A stretch of 64,000 bases of DNA. It comes from Fulvia fulva. Its lineage: Eukaryota; Ascomycota; Dothideomycetes; Mycosphaerellales; Mycosphaerellaceae. Position 1 is the stretch's first letter, and each line of letters starts with the position of its first letter. The position numbers and the translations under genes are program-made. The notes under the pieces were generated by a model. It did no database searches. It worked only from the letters and a program-made list of their open reading frames with translations, and was not told where the DNA came from. The DNA lies in contig NC_063021.1 of assembly GCF_020509005.1 (NCBI RefSeq), positions 806,001 through 870,000 on the forward strand. The letters run 5' to 3'. This document shows positions 35,001-43,148 of the stretch, one piece after another.

Positions 35001-36623
35001 CGCATTGGTAAGGAGTATCTTGAGGAGTCGCTTGCGACCAAGATACAAGGGATCAACGAAAAGGATCTGGACTGCGAGGTAGACCCCAATCGGGTCAAAT
35101 CGCCACAGGATGTTGATCGGAATTGGGGACGGCTACTTACCGCTACGCAGGATGTTTGGAGAGGCATTCTCGCTAACAAACAGCGCTGTCCCGTGGAGCT
35201 ACGAATCATCTTCAGGCACATTCGTGCATGCGCTGAGGATCGATATGGCGACTTCTTGCGCAGCGTCAGCTACAGCAGTGTGTCGGGCTTCTTGTTCCTG
35301 CGATTCTTCTGTCCAGCAGTGCTGAACCCTAAGCTGTTTGGACTGCTAAAAGGTAAGCAAAGTGTGCCTTCTGCGTATGCACCCACTCACAATTTGACAG
35401 ACGACATCAAGCCACGGGCGAGGCGAACGTTCACCTTGATTGCCAAGTCCCTGCAGACAATGGCGAACATGGCAGCATTTGGTACCAAAGAGCCCTGGAT
35501 GGAGCCTATGAACGCATTCCTCATCCAGCATCGCGAGAGCTTCAAGTCCTTTATCGACGATGTCTGCCACGTGCCGACTCCGCTGTCAAGCAACGCATCG
35601 TTCGGCCCCAATTCGCCTGCATCGCCAACATATCCTCCTGGCGTTGTCACCGCAGAGCAGCATCTGAGCTACACCACACCGATGACGATCATGCAGCGTC
35701 TACCACCCAGCAGTCGTGAAGGCTTTCCGAGTCTACCGTATCTTATCGATCAAGCCCGGTCATTCGCAGATTTGATCCACCTTTGGCTAGAAGCAGTGTC
35801 TGCCTTATCAAACAAGGACGATTCCGCAGCATTGCCCGGGAAGACACACCTTGATGTCTTGGCGGCCATAGAGGCTTCGGAAGGCGATCTCAAGGACTTC
35901 CATCAGCTTTGTGAAGAGCTCAACACAAGGACGCAAGAATGCTTGAATCGTGCCGAGAGAGCAGAGCGCCCTGACAGTTCTCACAGCTTCCAGTGGGAGG
36001 ATGTCATCAGCCAATTGCAAAAGGCGCAAACCAAGAGTCCTGGCGGCACCGTAAAAGACCCGTTCGACATTGTTGCTGATAAGATCGCCAGCGATCCGAA
36101 CATCTTGCCGGAAGACGCCAACCCTGCCATCGAGGCAACTCTCGCACAACTCCGAGGCCAAACATCTGAAGACACCGACGATGATCAACAAGGCTATGCG
36201 CCAGGTAGACCATCCGATTCGAACATGACATGGGATGTGTCAAGATCTGACAAGCGTGACACCTTCCGACCCGGCTCTGCAAGTCTGGGCTCGAGCTTGC
36301 AAGGCAGAAGCATCGGCTCACCAGGCGCATCAGCCAGCGCCAGCCAAAGCAACATCTCCAGCACAGTAAGCAGCGACACGGAGCACACCAATCAGACCAC
36401 CGCACTGCCGAGCTACGAGCGCGAAGTGCGACATCGGGAACGAAGGGAACAAGCGCGCGTACAGATTCAAAAGCAAATGGAAGCTGCGCGCGTGAAGGAG
36501 AAAGACAAGGAGAAGAAGAAGACGACTGTGACTCACCTTGTACCAAAGCTAAAACGGAGGAACAAGCATAAAGATGAAAGCGCAAACGGGACGCCCACGC
36601 AGGAGGCGAATGGCATGATTTGA
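32058..36623 (+). CDS. PH-C2-RasGAP protein (Bud2-like), with a 48-nt in-frame intron
   Basis: Frame open from ATG 32058 (a second ATG at 32088 gives MSAGSQ and may be the real start) to 36623. Disordered to about residue 320; then a PH-like domain (MSGNVVFRRGHGNPW to about 435), a split Ser-rich insert and a C2-like domain (about 675-780; GYYAEVLLDNETRGKTVVKY). The RasGAP domain (about 950-1170) has the arginine finger in LLFRGNTLLTKSLD (Arg 967) and the motif GFLFLRFFCPAVLNP. Bases 35353..35400 (GTAAGC...TGACAG) look like an intron: removal gives LLKDDIKPRARRTFTLIAK, the uninterrupted family sequence, so the mature protein would be about 1,505 residues. The C-terminus is a charged coiled-coil-like helix. 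The order resembles Bud2, the GAP for Rsr1; target GTPase and polarity role are inferred. Confidence 0.92.
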   Translation: MQAVPRDAANMSAGSQRRRSDVWQTQSQAQQSDAMLKEKENRRQHRWTHDKSRKEPTLYDEWLSQEQRTAIPPHQQPQQHSADASSRHRAVERRPSMPLRQGSTTASAATIRTVTPDDQQTGLGMEHNNLPESTTMNFERVFIPHTTTTIVGGAAAAKDSPSSRSKRASKDRHRNHSAWASQASSPPTSRNGSVNLSNSSFLGRSESKSNGQQRSHGYMNDNDGAGRPRTQTLESRTRREQSPTALLSVSRNRVGSVHTPSSPVNQGGAEFLASMPVSTELPSAPSVSSLGSPVNSPDAGHRSISPISTSTVDSITSALPSANARRILHLMKTLNGRMSGNVVFRRGHGNPWSQSYCYIQEESGSLMYESRSDGSHKSLISDLRGSKVRSNLDNDVPYLEVSFAEKTDEIHIKLQTQSDFDAWFAALLHWTPRDTSSASSNEKRPDSEMGSKSSTIAENSGRRASVSNATPSERSSHERPSLDRTQKTDRRKSVIGALPKENPVIKIGKMIYWDTNVGYSNASASTVGQPSSRPSTNRMQSVGARRWRMISGQLRENGELKLHADADNALLSVVQLSQLSRCAIQRLDSSVLDNDFCIAIYPQYTSSHTVSQPGFIRPIFLSLESRVLYEVWFVLLRAFTMPSIYGPRLDAEPGETGDVNGNRDLESMIATSTTYTFRMERSLSVRVVEAKMQPPSGNATNESSFSGGYSRQQSATSEKHGYYAEVLLDNETRGKTVVKYDGLNPLWGENFEFQDLPPVLNNASVVVKRRPAEQASLREQQGSQPWQDGYGDQQGGFTNLAFDIACGKMEIQMEELEPEKEIEKWWPVMNMHGHRVGEILIKVRADEGIILMARDYRPLGELLHRFSNGLTLQIAQMIPSELKRLGDSLLNIYQVAGKAGDWIMALVEEEIDGIHKETPITQLRYSRRVGSNDSHDPLGSGAAHTDRELIVRDMNKNATLEANLLFRGNTLLTKSLDTHMRRIGKEYLEESLATKIQGINEKDLDCEVDPNRVKSPQDVDRNWGRLLTATQDVWRGILANKQRCPVELRIIFRHIRACAEDRYGDFLRSVSYSSVSGFLFLRFFCPAVLNPKLFGLLKGKQSVPSAYAPTHNLTDDIKPRARRTFTLIAKSLQTMANMAAFGTKEPWMEPMNAFLIQHRESFKSFIDDVCHVPTPLSSNASFGPNSPASPTYPPGVVTAEQHLSYTTPMTIMQRLPPSSREGFPSLPYLIDQARSFADLIHLWLEAVSALSNKDDSAALPGKTHLDVLAAIEASEGDLKDFHQLCEELNTRTQECLNRAERAERPDSSHSFQWEDVISQLQKAQTKSPGGTVKDPFDIVADKIASDPNILPEDANPAIEATLAQLRGQTSEDTDDDQQGYAPGRPSDSNMTWDVSRSDKRDTFRPGSASLGSSLQGRSIGSPGASASASQSNISSTVSSDTEHTNQTTALPSYEREVRHRERREQARVQIQKQMEAARVKEKDKEKKKTTVTHLVPKLKRRNKHKDESANGTPTQEANGMI

Positions 36624-37169
36624 TGATCCGTTGGGGTTTGTTATGAATGAGCATGCATACAGTGCTGCGTGGGACAATCGCCAGGAAGAGCGAGAAGAAG
36701 CGGCATTGCGAGGATCGGTCTTCTTTGTTTTCGAGGAGTGCTCCTGACTACGGTCTGGGGTGAAGCATTTCTGTTTTGTTTTGTTTTTGTTGTGAGATGA
36801 ATTGTGGCGCGATATCCCGTTGAGTTGAGTTGAGACCAGAGGAAGCAGCGATGGGGGATGGATGAATGGATGGATGCCTGTGGCTTGGCACGGTACTAGA
36901 TCTCTACCGAAGCTGTTGTGGTTTGGTCGGTTCTAGGTTGCAGAGCATAGCGCAAGGAGGAGCATGTTGTTACTGTAGTTCGGATACCCAACCGCTCCAA
37001 ATGATGAAAGCTTCCAAACTCCAGATGTCGCTGCACATAACTGAGGACGGTCGGGTGGCACCTTGCTACTTAAAGCATCGAGGCTTCACGTTGTACAAAG
37101 TGATACACACTACTACGTACTGCATCATCTCGATACGAATGTACAAGATCTTATCTCGAGTTCAATGCC
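36624..37169. other. Convergent intergenic region
   Basis: 546 bp between the RasGAP gene (+) and the DUF1295 gene (-). A T/G-rich run with repeated TTTTG is seen near 36770-36790. Confidence 0.5.
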
Positions 37170-38300
37170 TTACTCCAAAGCCGCCAAGGTCTCTCCAACA
37201 ACTGGATTAATCGGGTTGACCCCAGTAACCACATCCATCAGCCTCGACTCCCAAACATACTCCGCAGCAGCACCTCCAGCACCAATGACCGCCACAACCC
37301 AAGTCCATGGGTTCCCCAGCTCGAAGATCGACGGCCACACACTGTGCTTCTGCAATTGATACAGCTCGAGCTGTGACAGCTTATCCTTATCATCTTTAGC
37401 ATACCGCTCTCTCTGCGAAGCCTCATTCTCCCGATCGCCGCCGATCCACCGCAAGAAGAAATAATTCGCGGCAGAGCCAAGCAGATGCGAGACGTGGAAC
37501 AAACCAGAGCCGTACGTCCACAGCGGGAATGCGGCATGGACGAGGATGTCACCGAGGTAGTTGGGATGTCTGACGATGGACCATACCCCTGTTCTGCATA
37601 GTTCGCCGCCTTCGCCTTGTTGCGTCTTGGCCGTCTCTCTCTTCTTGTGCGAATCAATCTGCAAGTCTGCTAGTGTCTCAAGGGCGAGGCCAGTTGTGAA
37701 AAGCCCAGCGGCAATCCAGCGTAGCGGCGCCGCCCATTCCGCCGGAGCCTGTGAGAAGCCAGAGAGGAGATCGGTACGGAACGGCAGCGTGAAGGGGATC
37801 GAGATGACGGTCTGGAAGACAGCCTCGAGCGCGAAGAGGAGGGAAGCTTTGTTCCAGAATCCAGGCTCGTTCTTGACGCCTTCGTAGCGCGGGTCGTCCT
37901 TGCCGCGTCGGAGGCTTCTGCTGATGACGTGGTATGTGAGTCGTCCGCCCCAGGCGGTGACTGCGCCGAGAAGTGCTTTTTGCGATAAGCTGAGTTTCGA
38001 CAGAGAGTCCAGGAACGAGATGTCCGATGATATGACATGTCTGCCCACTGCTGAGTACCAAGCATTGGCTACCATGCCAGTCGCCCATAGGTAATCCTTA
38101 ATCTCAACTCTATTGGTGCTTCGTGCCACGCCGTACGCAATCACGCTCAGTCCGTTGTGAAGGCCTAGGGAGGGAAGGATGTTGCGGTTCAGAATTGAGA
38201 GTGCTGTGGCAGGTTGGTGTAGCCATCTTGTCGATTCCGGTAGTCGACTGGGCGTTTCGACCTTGGGCAGGTCTGCCATGGCGGAGGAGGCAGCCGTCAT
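37170..38300 (-). CDS. DUF1295 / steroid 5-alpha-reductase-like membrane protein
   Basis: 376 residues from the ATG at 38300 (MTAASSAMADLPK); the frame continues upstream only through a GTG. Several hydrophobic segments alternate with loops (LFALEAVFQTVISIPFTLPF, WIAAGLFTTGLALETLADLQ, NPWTWVVAVIGAGGAAAEYV). The diagnostic part is near the C-terminus: ELCRTGVWSIVRHPNYLGDI, the RHPNY motif of DUF1295 and related isoprenylcysteine methyltransferase/steroid-reductase folds, then a cofactor-binding-like region. Members are ER-type multi-pass proteins thought to act on lipids or sterols with NADPH; the substrate is unknown. An in-frame insert, QRERYAKDDKDKLSQLELYQ, is charged and probably a loop. 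Confidence 0.85.
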   Translation of the reverse strand: MTAASSAMADLPKVETPSRLPESTRWLHQPATALSILNRNILPSLGLHNGLSVIAYGVARSTNRVEIKDYLWATGMVANAWYSAVGRHVISSDISFLDSLSKLSLSQKALLGAVTAWGGRLTYHVISRSLRRGKDDPRYEGVKNEPGFWNKASLLFALEAVFQTVISIPFTLPFRTDLLSGFSQAPAEWAAPLRWIAAGLFTTGLALETLADLQIDSHKKRETAKTQQGEGGELCRTGVWSIVRHPNYLGDILVHAAFPLWTYGSGLFHVSHLLGSAANYFFLRWIGGDRENEASQRERYAKDDKDKLSQLELYQLQKHSVWPSIFELGNPWTWVVAVIGAGGAAAEYVWESRLMDVVTGVNPINPVVGETLAALE

Positions 38301-38820
38301 GACTGTGGTCTGTGGAAGGAAAGGAGACACACGACGTGAAGCTGCAAACGAAGCGAGTTTCGTCTGGATGGAGACGGCGCAGTGGACTTGACGCGTGATG
38401 TTCCTGTGAGATCATAGTAGTAATGGCCGGGACTCTACCGATAACCCCTGTACTGTTCTCTGTCTGCCGTGGAACGTGTTCAGACATTGATGCGAGACTC
38501 GTGGACAGCGATATGCAATGGCAAAGATGTACAGCGTTGCTCAGGCTCAGTAATGGCAAGCGAACAGGAGCTTACGAGACGTTCGCATCTCCATTTGCGC
38601 TTCATCTTTCTCGGGTCGAAGCAGTTCCCCAAATCTGCTAGATCGCAGAATCTGCGCAGAGTAGACAGAGCGCTTCAAGGCATCGCCAGAGCGAAGCGCA
38701 TCGTTCGAGCATATGCTAGTGGGTATAATATTCTGTCGTAGGGGCATCTATCCAGCCTCTTTTGAGAGCTTCTGGTAGGTAGGCATAGGTAGCCTGCAAT
38801 GTAGGCCTTAAGGTCACTGC
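38301..38820. other. Intergenic, promoter of the DUF1295 gene
   Basis: 520 bp between two minus-strand genes. No coding signal is seen. Confidence 0.5.
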
Positions 38821-39945
38821 TCAGAGCTTGCTTCGTCCCGCCTCGGTTCGTTCCTCATTCAACAAGTAATCGCAAATCCATCGCTGTGCATGTTCAATCA
38901 TTCCCTTCGAGAATTCATGTCCAGCCTTCTCATCCACAACATCTTCCAGCTCAATACCCATATCCTTGGCCCAGCCAGTCTTAGCATCAATAGCCCGCTT
39001 CATCCACGACATAAACACCTCTCCCTGCTGATGCGGCACCAATCGATCCTTCCCACCACTCAAGCAGAGAATCTTCTTCCCCTGCAGCGTCCTCTCCAAA
39101 ATCGGCCTCAACCTCTTGACCTCATTCTCCGACGGAGCATGTAAATGATCATCCTTCCCGTACACATCCAGCTCACTCAGCAGAATTCCCGCCGGATCAT
39201 ACTCCTCCACCGCCGCAAGCAGACTCTGCGGGAAATCACTACTCCCCAAAAACTCCAGCCCCGGTGGATCCGTACTCATCGTCGAAGGCACCTTACTCCG
39301 TATCGCCCGATCGGTCATCAATCTAACATAATCCGGACAACCGACCACCACCATCCCCGCCCTAACCCTCGGCTCCCTCATCAACACCACCCAAGTAGCG
39401 TGTCCACCCAGACTCAACCCCCCACAAACATGCTCCTTAATCTTAAACGGAATCAAATGCTCCAAGCTCGTAATAAGCAGACTCAAATCATTCGCCGTGC
39501 CCACATACAAACTAAACATATCCGGCCCATGGGTAGCATTCCCTTGCTTCCAGGAAACATTACTCAAATTATCCACCATCCGACTCCCATGATTCCTCTG
39601 ATCAAAACACGCAAAGATCAACCCCTTTCCCCCTTCTCCGGCCTTCCTCTTCCTCCTCTCGGCGTTGTGTTTGTTCAGCAGACTCGCCGCCGTGTAAGCC
39701 ATGCTGTCTTGCGTGTCTCCTCTTCCGTGGAGTAGCCAGAAACACACAATTTCGCTCGGATGGTGTGGGAGTTCTTCGAGGCCGTAGAGAGTCGTGAGGA
39801 TCCCGCCGATGTTGTAGCGCTTGTAGGAGACAGGCTGGACGCCGTGGAAGGCTTTGTGTGTGACTGCCATTGGGCTGTCGAAGGGCGATTTGTTCGAGTC
39901 GAGGCGAAGGGCATGGGCCCAGGCGAAGGTGCTACCGCCGGCCAT
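38821..39945 (-). CDS. Alpha/beta hydrolase with C-terminal SKL (predicted peroxisomal)
   Basis: 374 residues from the ATG at 39945; the in-frame codon three positions upstream is GTG. It shows the alpha/beta-hydrolase fold: the oxyanion region FWLLHGRGDTQDSM, FACFDQRNHGSR, the nucleophile elbow GGLSLGGHATW (GxSxG), the acid in LCLSGGKDRLVPHQQ and the histidine in DEKAGHEFSKGM. All three catalytic residues are present, so it should be active as an esterase, lipase or thioesterase. The C-terminus ...GRSKL is a canonical PTS1, pointing to the peroxisome (compare yeast Lpx1). Composition switches sharply near 39661: the 3' two-thirds of the gene are G+T-rich on the coding strand and the 5' part is A+C-leaning. 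Confidence 0.88.
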   Translation of the reverse strand: MAGGSTFAWAHALRLDSNKSPFDSPMAVTHKAFHGVQPVSYKRYNIGGILTTLYGLEELPHHPSEIVCFWLLHGRGDTQDSMAYTAASLLNKHNAERRKRKAGEGGKGLIFACFDQRNHGSRMVDNLSNVSWKQGNATHGPDMFSLYVGTANDLSLLITSLEHLIPFKIKEHVCGGLSLGGHATWVVLMREPRVRAGMVVVGCPDYVRLMTDRAIRSKVPSTMSTDPPGLEFLGSSDFPQSLLAAVEEYDPAGILLSELDVYGKDDHLHAPSENEVKRLRPILERTLQGKKILCLSGGKDRLVPHQQGEVFMSWMKRAIDAKTGWAKDMGIELEDVVDEKAGHEFSKGMIEHAQRWICDYLLNEERTEAGRSKL

Positions 39946-40447
39946 GGCGTTCACAGAGCGATGGTATCAGATAGGAAAGGGTGGTAGAAGCTACGAGGAA
40001 GTCATATTTGAAGATGCAGGTTTGTTGACAGAAGTCAAGTCATTTGGAGTTGCTGAAGATTGCCTCGGCTTCATGGATCAAAGATCATCCTGGCAACTGA
40101 TCCAGGTCTTGTGCCAACGTCTTCCTGGTCCGAGCCTTGGTCGCGATCTCCACGACATGTTGCATTGGAGTGTCGCCGAACGAGCTCAGACTATACACAC
40201 GCTGGTGGTATTTTCCATAAAGCAGTGACATATGGTGGCACCGCCAGAACGTCTGGCGACGAGGAGGAAAGGAGTTGGCATGAGAAGGAAGCATGCTCTA
40301 CACATTACAATTTTCATTCCCAACTATGAACTGATGGCTACATTCTTTCCTTGATGCAGCTCCAAGCACAGCCCAAAGCACGAGCGTTACGCTCTTCTCA
40401 TGTCGTCGCCAAGGCTCACCGGAGTGACCTCAGCCAGTAGCGATGAT
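39946..40447. other. Intergenic between two minus-strand genes
   Basis: 502 bp holding the hydrolase promoter and the 3' end of the zinc-knuckle gene. No gene is seen. Confidence 0.5.
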
Positions 40448-42221
40448 TTACCAGCCACCACCAGAGCTCTGAGCAGGAGCAGCGGTGTTGTCCTCCCAGC
40501 CGCCGCCTCCACCATCAGAAGAAGCGCCAGCACCGTTCTGCCAGCCTCCTCCATCGCCGGCCTCCTCCTCCTCAGCTGCAGGCTTGGTGCAGCGCTTGTA
40601 CGAGTGTCCCTTCTCGTGACAGTTGCTGCACTCAACTCGCGACCAGTCGGTGGGCTTCGGGCACTCGCGGCTGTAAAGAGTCAGTAAGACGAAGAAGGTA
40701 CTTCAATGGTGGACGACTTACCCAGTGTGACCGAACTCGTCGCAGTTGCGGCACTGCACCTTAGCCATGTTGCGTGGCTCCGGGCACTCCTTGGAGATGT
40801 GACCTTGCTGGTCACAGTTGCGGCAAGTGACCACGCGCTCCTTCTCACACTCCTTGGCACGGTGGCCCTCCTCGCCACAGTTGCGGCAGACATCTGGCTC
40901 ACGGCTCGGGCAGTCGCGGGAGAAGTGGCCTGTATATTGATGTCAGCGATGGGAGCAGACTGGAGGAAGATAGTCAACATACCGATCTCGTTGCAGTTCT
41001 TGCACTCGACACCCTCGGCAGAGCGAGGCTCGGTGCAGTCCTTGGCGATGTGATCCTCCAGACCACAGTTGCGGCAGCCCTTCTTGCCCGACTTGCGCTC
41101 CTGGGTGCAGTCACGAGCCTAAAGATGTTAGTGGTGAATGTCGAAGAGGGAGGTATGAGCTGGCTTACGCGGTGACCCTCCTCGTTGCAGTTGGCACAGG
41201 AGATCGCCACCTTAGCTGCCTCGTTCTTCTCCTGCTCGCAGGACTTGGACCAGTGACCGAGCTCGTTGCAGTTGGTGCACTTCATCTTCAGTCCATCCAT
41301 GACGAAGCCAGCTTCGGCGAGTCGAGTGAGATTGTCCTCCTTGGACTCTGGCCAGCCTTCTGCGAACTTGGCACGGCGCGGCTTGTCGGACCACTGGAAC
41401 GAGACGACGTACCTCAGCTCTTGCTTGCCCTGCAAGTTGACGATGGTGTGCATGTCGGAAACAGGCTGCTCCTTGGCAATGAGGTAGGTATTCATGCCCG
41501 CATCGCGGAAAGTGTTCTCCAGCTCTTCGAAGGTGAGCTCCGGAAAGGCCTTGGCGTAGGAATAGATTGCCTGCATGTCATGTCAGTACTGATGATCTGA
41601 AAAGGGGGAAAGGTATGATGTTCACCTTCTTGATGTCTTCGATCTCTTTCTCCTTGTCGGCAGCCTCGAGTGCAGCCCAAGCTTCCTCAGCTGGCATGTC
41701 CTGGATACCCAACGCCTGGAACATGCTGGTTGCACGGTTGATCGTGCACTCCGTCGCGATGTGGCCCTCACCCTTGCAGAGTTTGCAGACGGTCGGAGGC
41801 TTCTCCGGGCATTCAGCAGCGCGGTGTCCGACCTGCTCACAGACGCGGCAAGTGCCAGTGAACTCGCGCTCGACACGCTCGTTGGTGCACTCAGCCTTGT
41901 TGTGACCTGTCTCGCCGCAGTTGTAGCCCTCTCCAGAGTTGCCGCCGCCGCGTGGCTCCTCTGGGCAGTCGCGTCTATGAAGAAGGGGGTCAGACAAGAT
42001 AACAGAAAGTGAGGTGAAGGTGACACTTACGCGAAGTGGCCATCTTCACCACAGTTGCGGCATCCACCGTCACCAGAACCGCCGCCGTGGTGCATGCTCA
42101 AATTGCCGTCCTCTATGTCACCGCCGCCGAATCCAGCATCGCCGTCGGCTTGGAACCCGCCAGAGCCGCCATCGGCCTGCCAGTTGTCGCCGGCGGGAGC
42201 TGGAGTGTCGTCCCAAGACAT
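40448..42221 (-). CDS. Twelve-knuckle CCHC zinc-finger nucleic-acid-binding protein (6 exons)
   Basis: Exons 42031..42221, 41626..41974, 41169..41570, 40983..41118, 40722..40929 and 40448..40670 (502 residues) join in phase through introns of 50-56 nt with GT...AG ends. The N-terminus is Gly/Asp-rich with Trp. Four CCHC knuckles (CRNCGEDGHFARDC to CKLCKGEGHIATEC) follow. A non-zinc segment of about 130 residues then contains FEELENTFRDAGMNTYL and YVVSFQWSDKPRRAKFAEGW. Eight more knuckles end with CSNCHEKGHSYKRC, and the tail is Gly/Trp-rich. Knuckle 2 reads GYNCGETGHNKAEC and lacks its first cysteine (Gly codon GGC where TGC is expected). Such proteins (yeast Gis2, human CNBP) bind single-stranded RNA or G-rich DNA and affect translation; by length and middle segment this is a distinct filamentous-fungal type. 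Confidence 0.93.
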
Positions 42222-43148
42222 GGTGAAGTGAGGTAGTTGAAGGTGGTTGAAGGTGGTGGTGGTAGTCTGTGAAGATGTCAGCGATGAAGAAAGTGCGCGT
42301 GCGACTGGCGCGCGACTCACTGTTCGAGGAAGATGTCCGTGTCGCTGTAGGTGGAGTTCGTCTAATATGCGCGGTCAGTGATCTTCCGACGGAGCTGAAG
42401 GTGAGATGATAGCAAATACCTCACTAGCAGTCTCATCTGTTAACACGTCCAACAGCCTGCACAGCGCTGGAGTGTTCGTGTCGGTATCGGTCTGGGAGAT
42501 CTGTCACTGAGCAGTGGTGCTCGGTGCAGAAGTAAGGTGGTGTGTTGTGAGGAGAGAAGAGGGGAAGAGGAAGAGTCGGCGGCGAAGAAGTGTTTGTGCT
42601 GTTTGAAGGACCCTGAATTAGCGCGGCGCGCATGTGCATGGGTGGCGGCGAGATCCCGTTAGCGCCGCGTCAGGAAAGTGCTGGAAGTGGAAGGCACGCG
42701 GTGACTGAAGTGATGAGGGGCGCCTCACACATCGCGCCGCGCAGAGACGCTTTCGAGGGGAGTGAAGTGAAGCGCCTCTTCTCGTGCATCAAGTTGGGGT
42801 GGTCTTGTGGTTTGTGTGTCGAGCAGGTTGCGTTCGTAAGTGCAGCGTTGGCTACCATCACCATCCATACTGCTACTGCTCTCTCTTGAACCTGACTCCG
42901 AGTCAGCCAATTAGCCAGGTACTGTGAAGATCCCAACCACCCAGTCATATGCTACGACAGTCAAACCTCATTGAGAAAGTGAAGACCAAACTTACTGATA
43001 CGTAAAAGCATGTCAATTTCATCACAACACATCGCTATCCTGCTCAGCGCCACGCTTTGCGCTCACTCATCGATAATGGTATCTCGCAGACATGAAGCAT
43101 CAATCATCCATCGATCCTGAACGCCGGTAGCCCCTTTTCATGAATCCG
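42222..43148. promoter_or_regulatory. Leader and promoter of the zinc-knuckle gene, possible 5' UTR introns
   Basis: 927 bp. On the minus strand two intron-like intervals precede the ATG: 42267..42320 (GTGAGT...CACAG, with a GCTGAC branch point) and 42362..42419 (GTATTT...TTAG, with ACTGAC). They suggest a spliced 5' UTR. The remainder to the chitin synthase stop shows nothing specific. Confidence 0.45.

Noticed and set aside
39145..39735. 196-codon + strand frame opposite the SKL hydrolase
   Set aside because: His/Pro/Thr-rich shadow caused by the A+C-rich composition of this segment.
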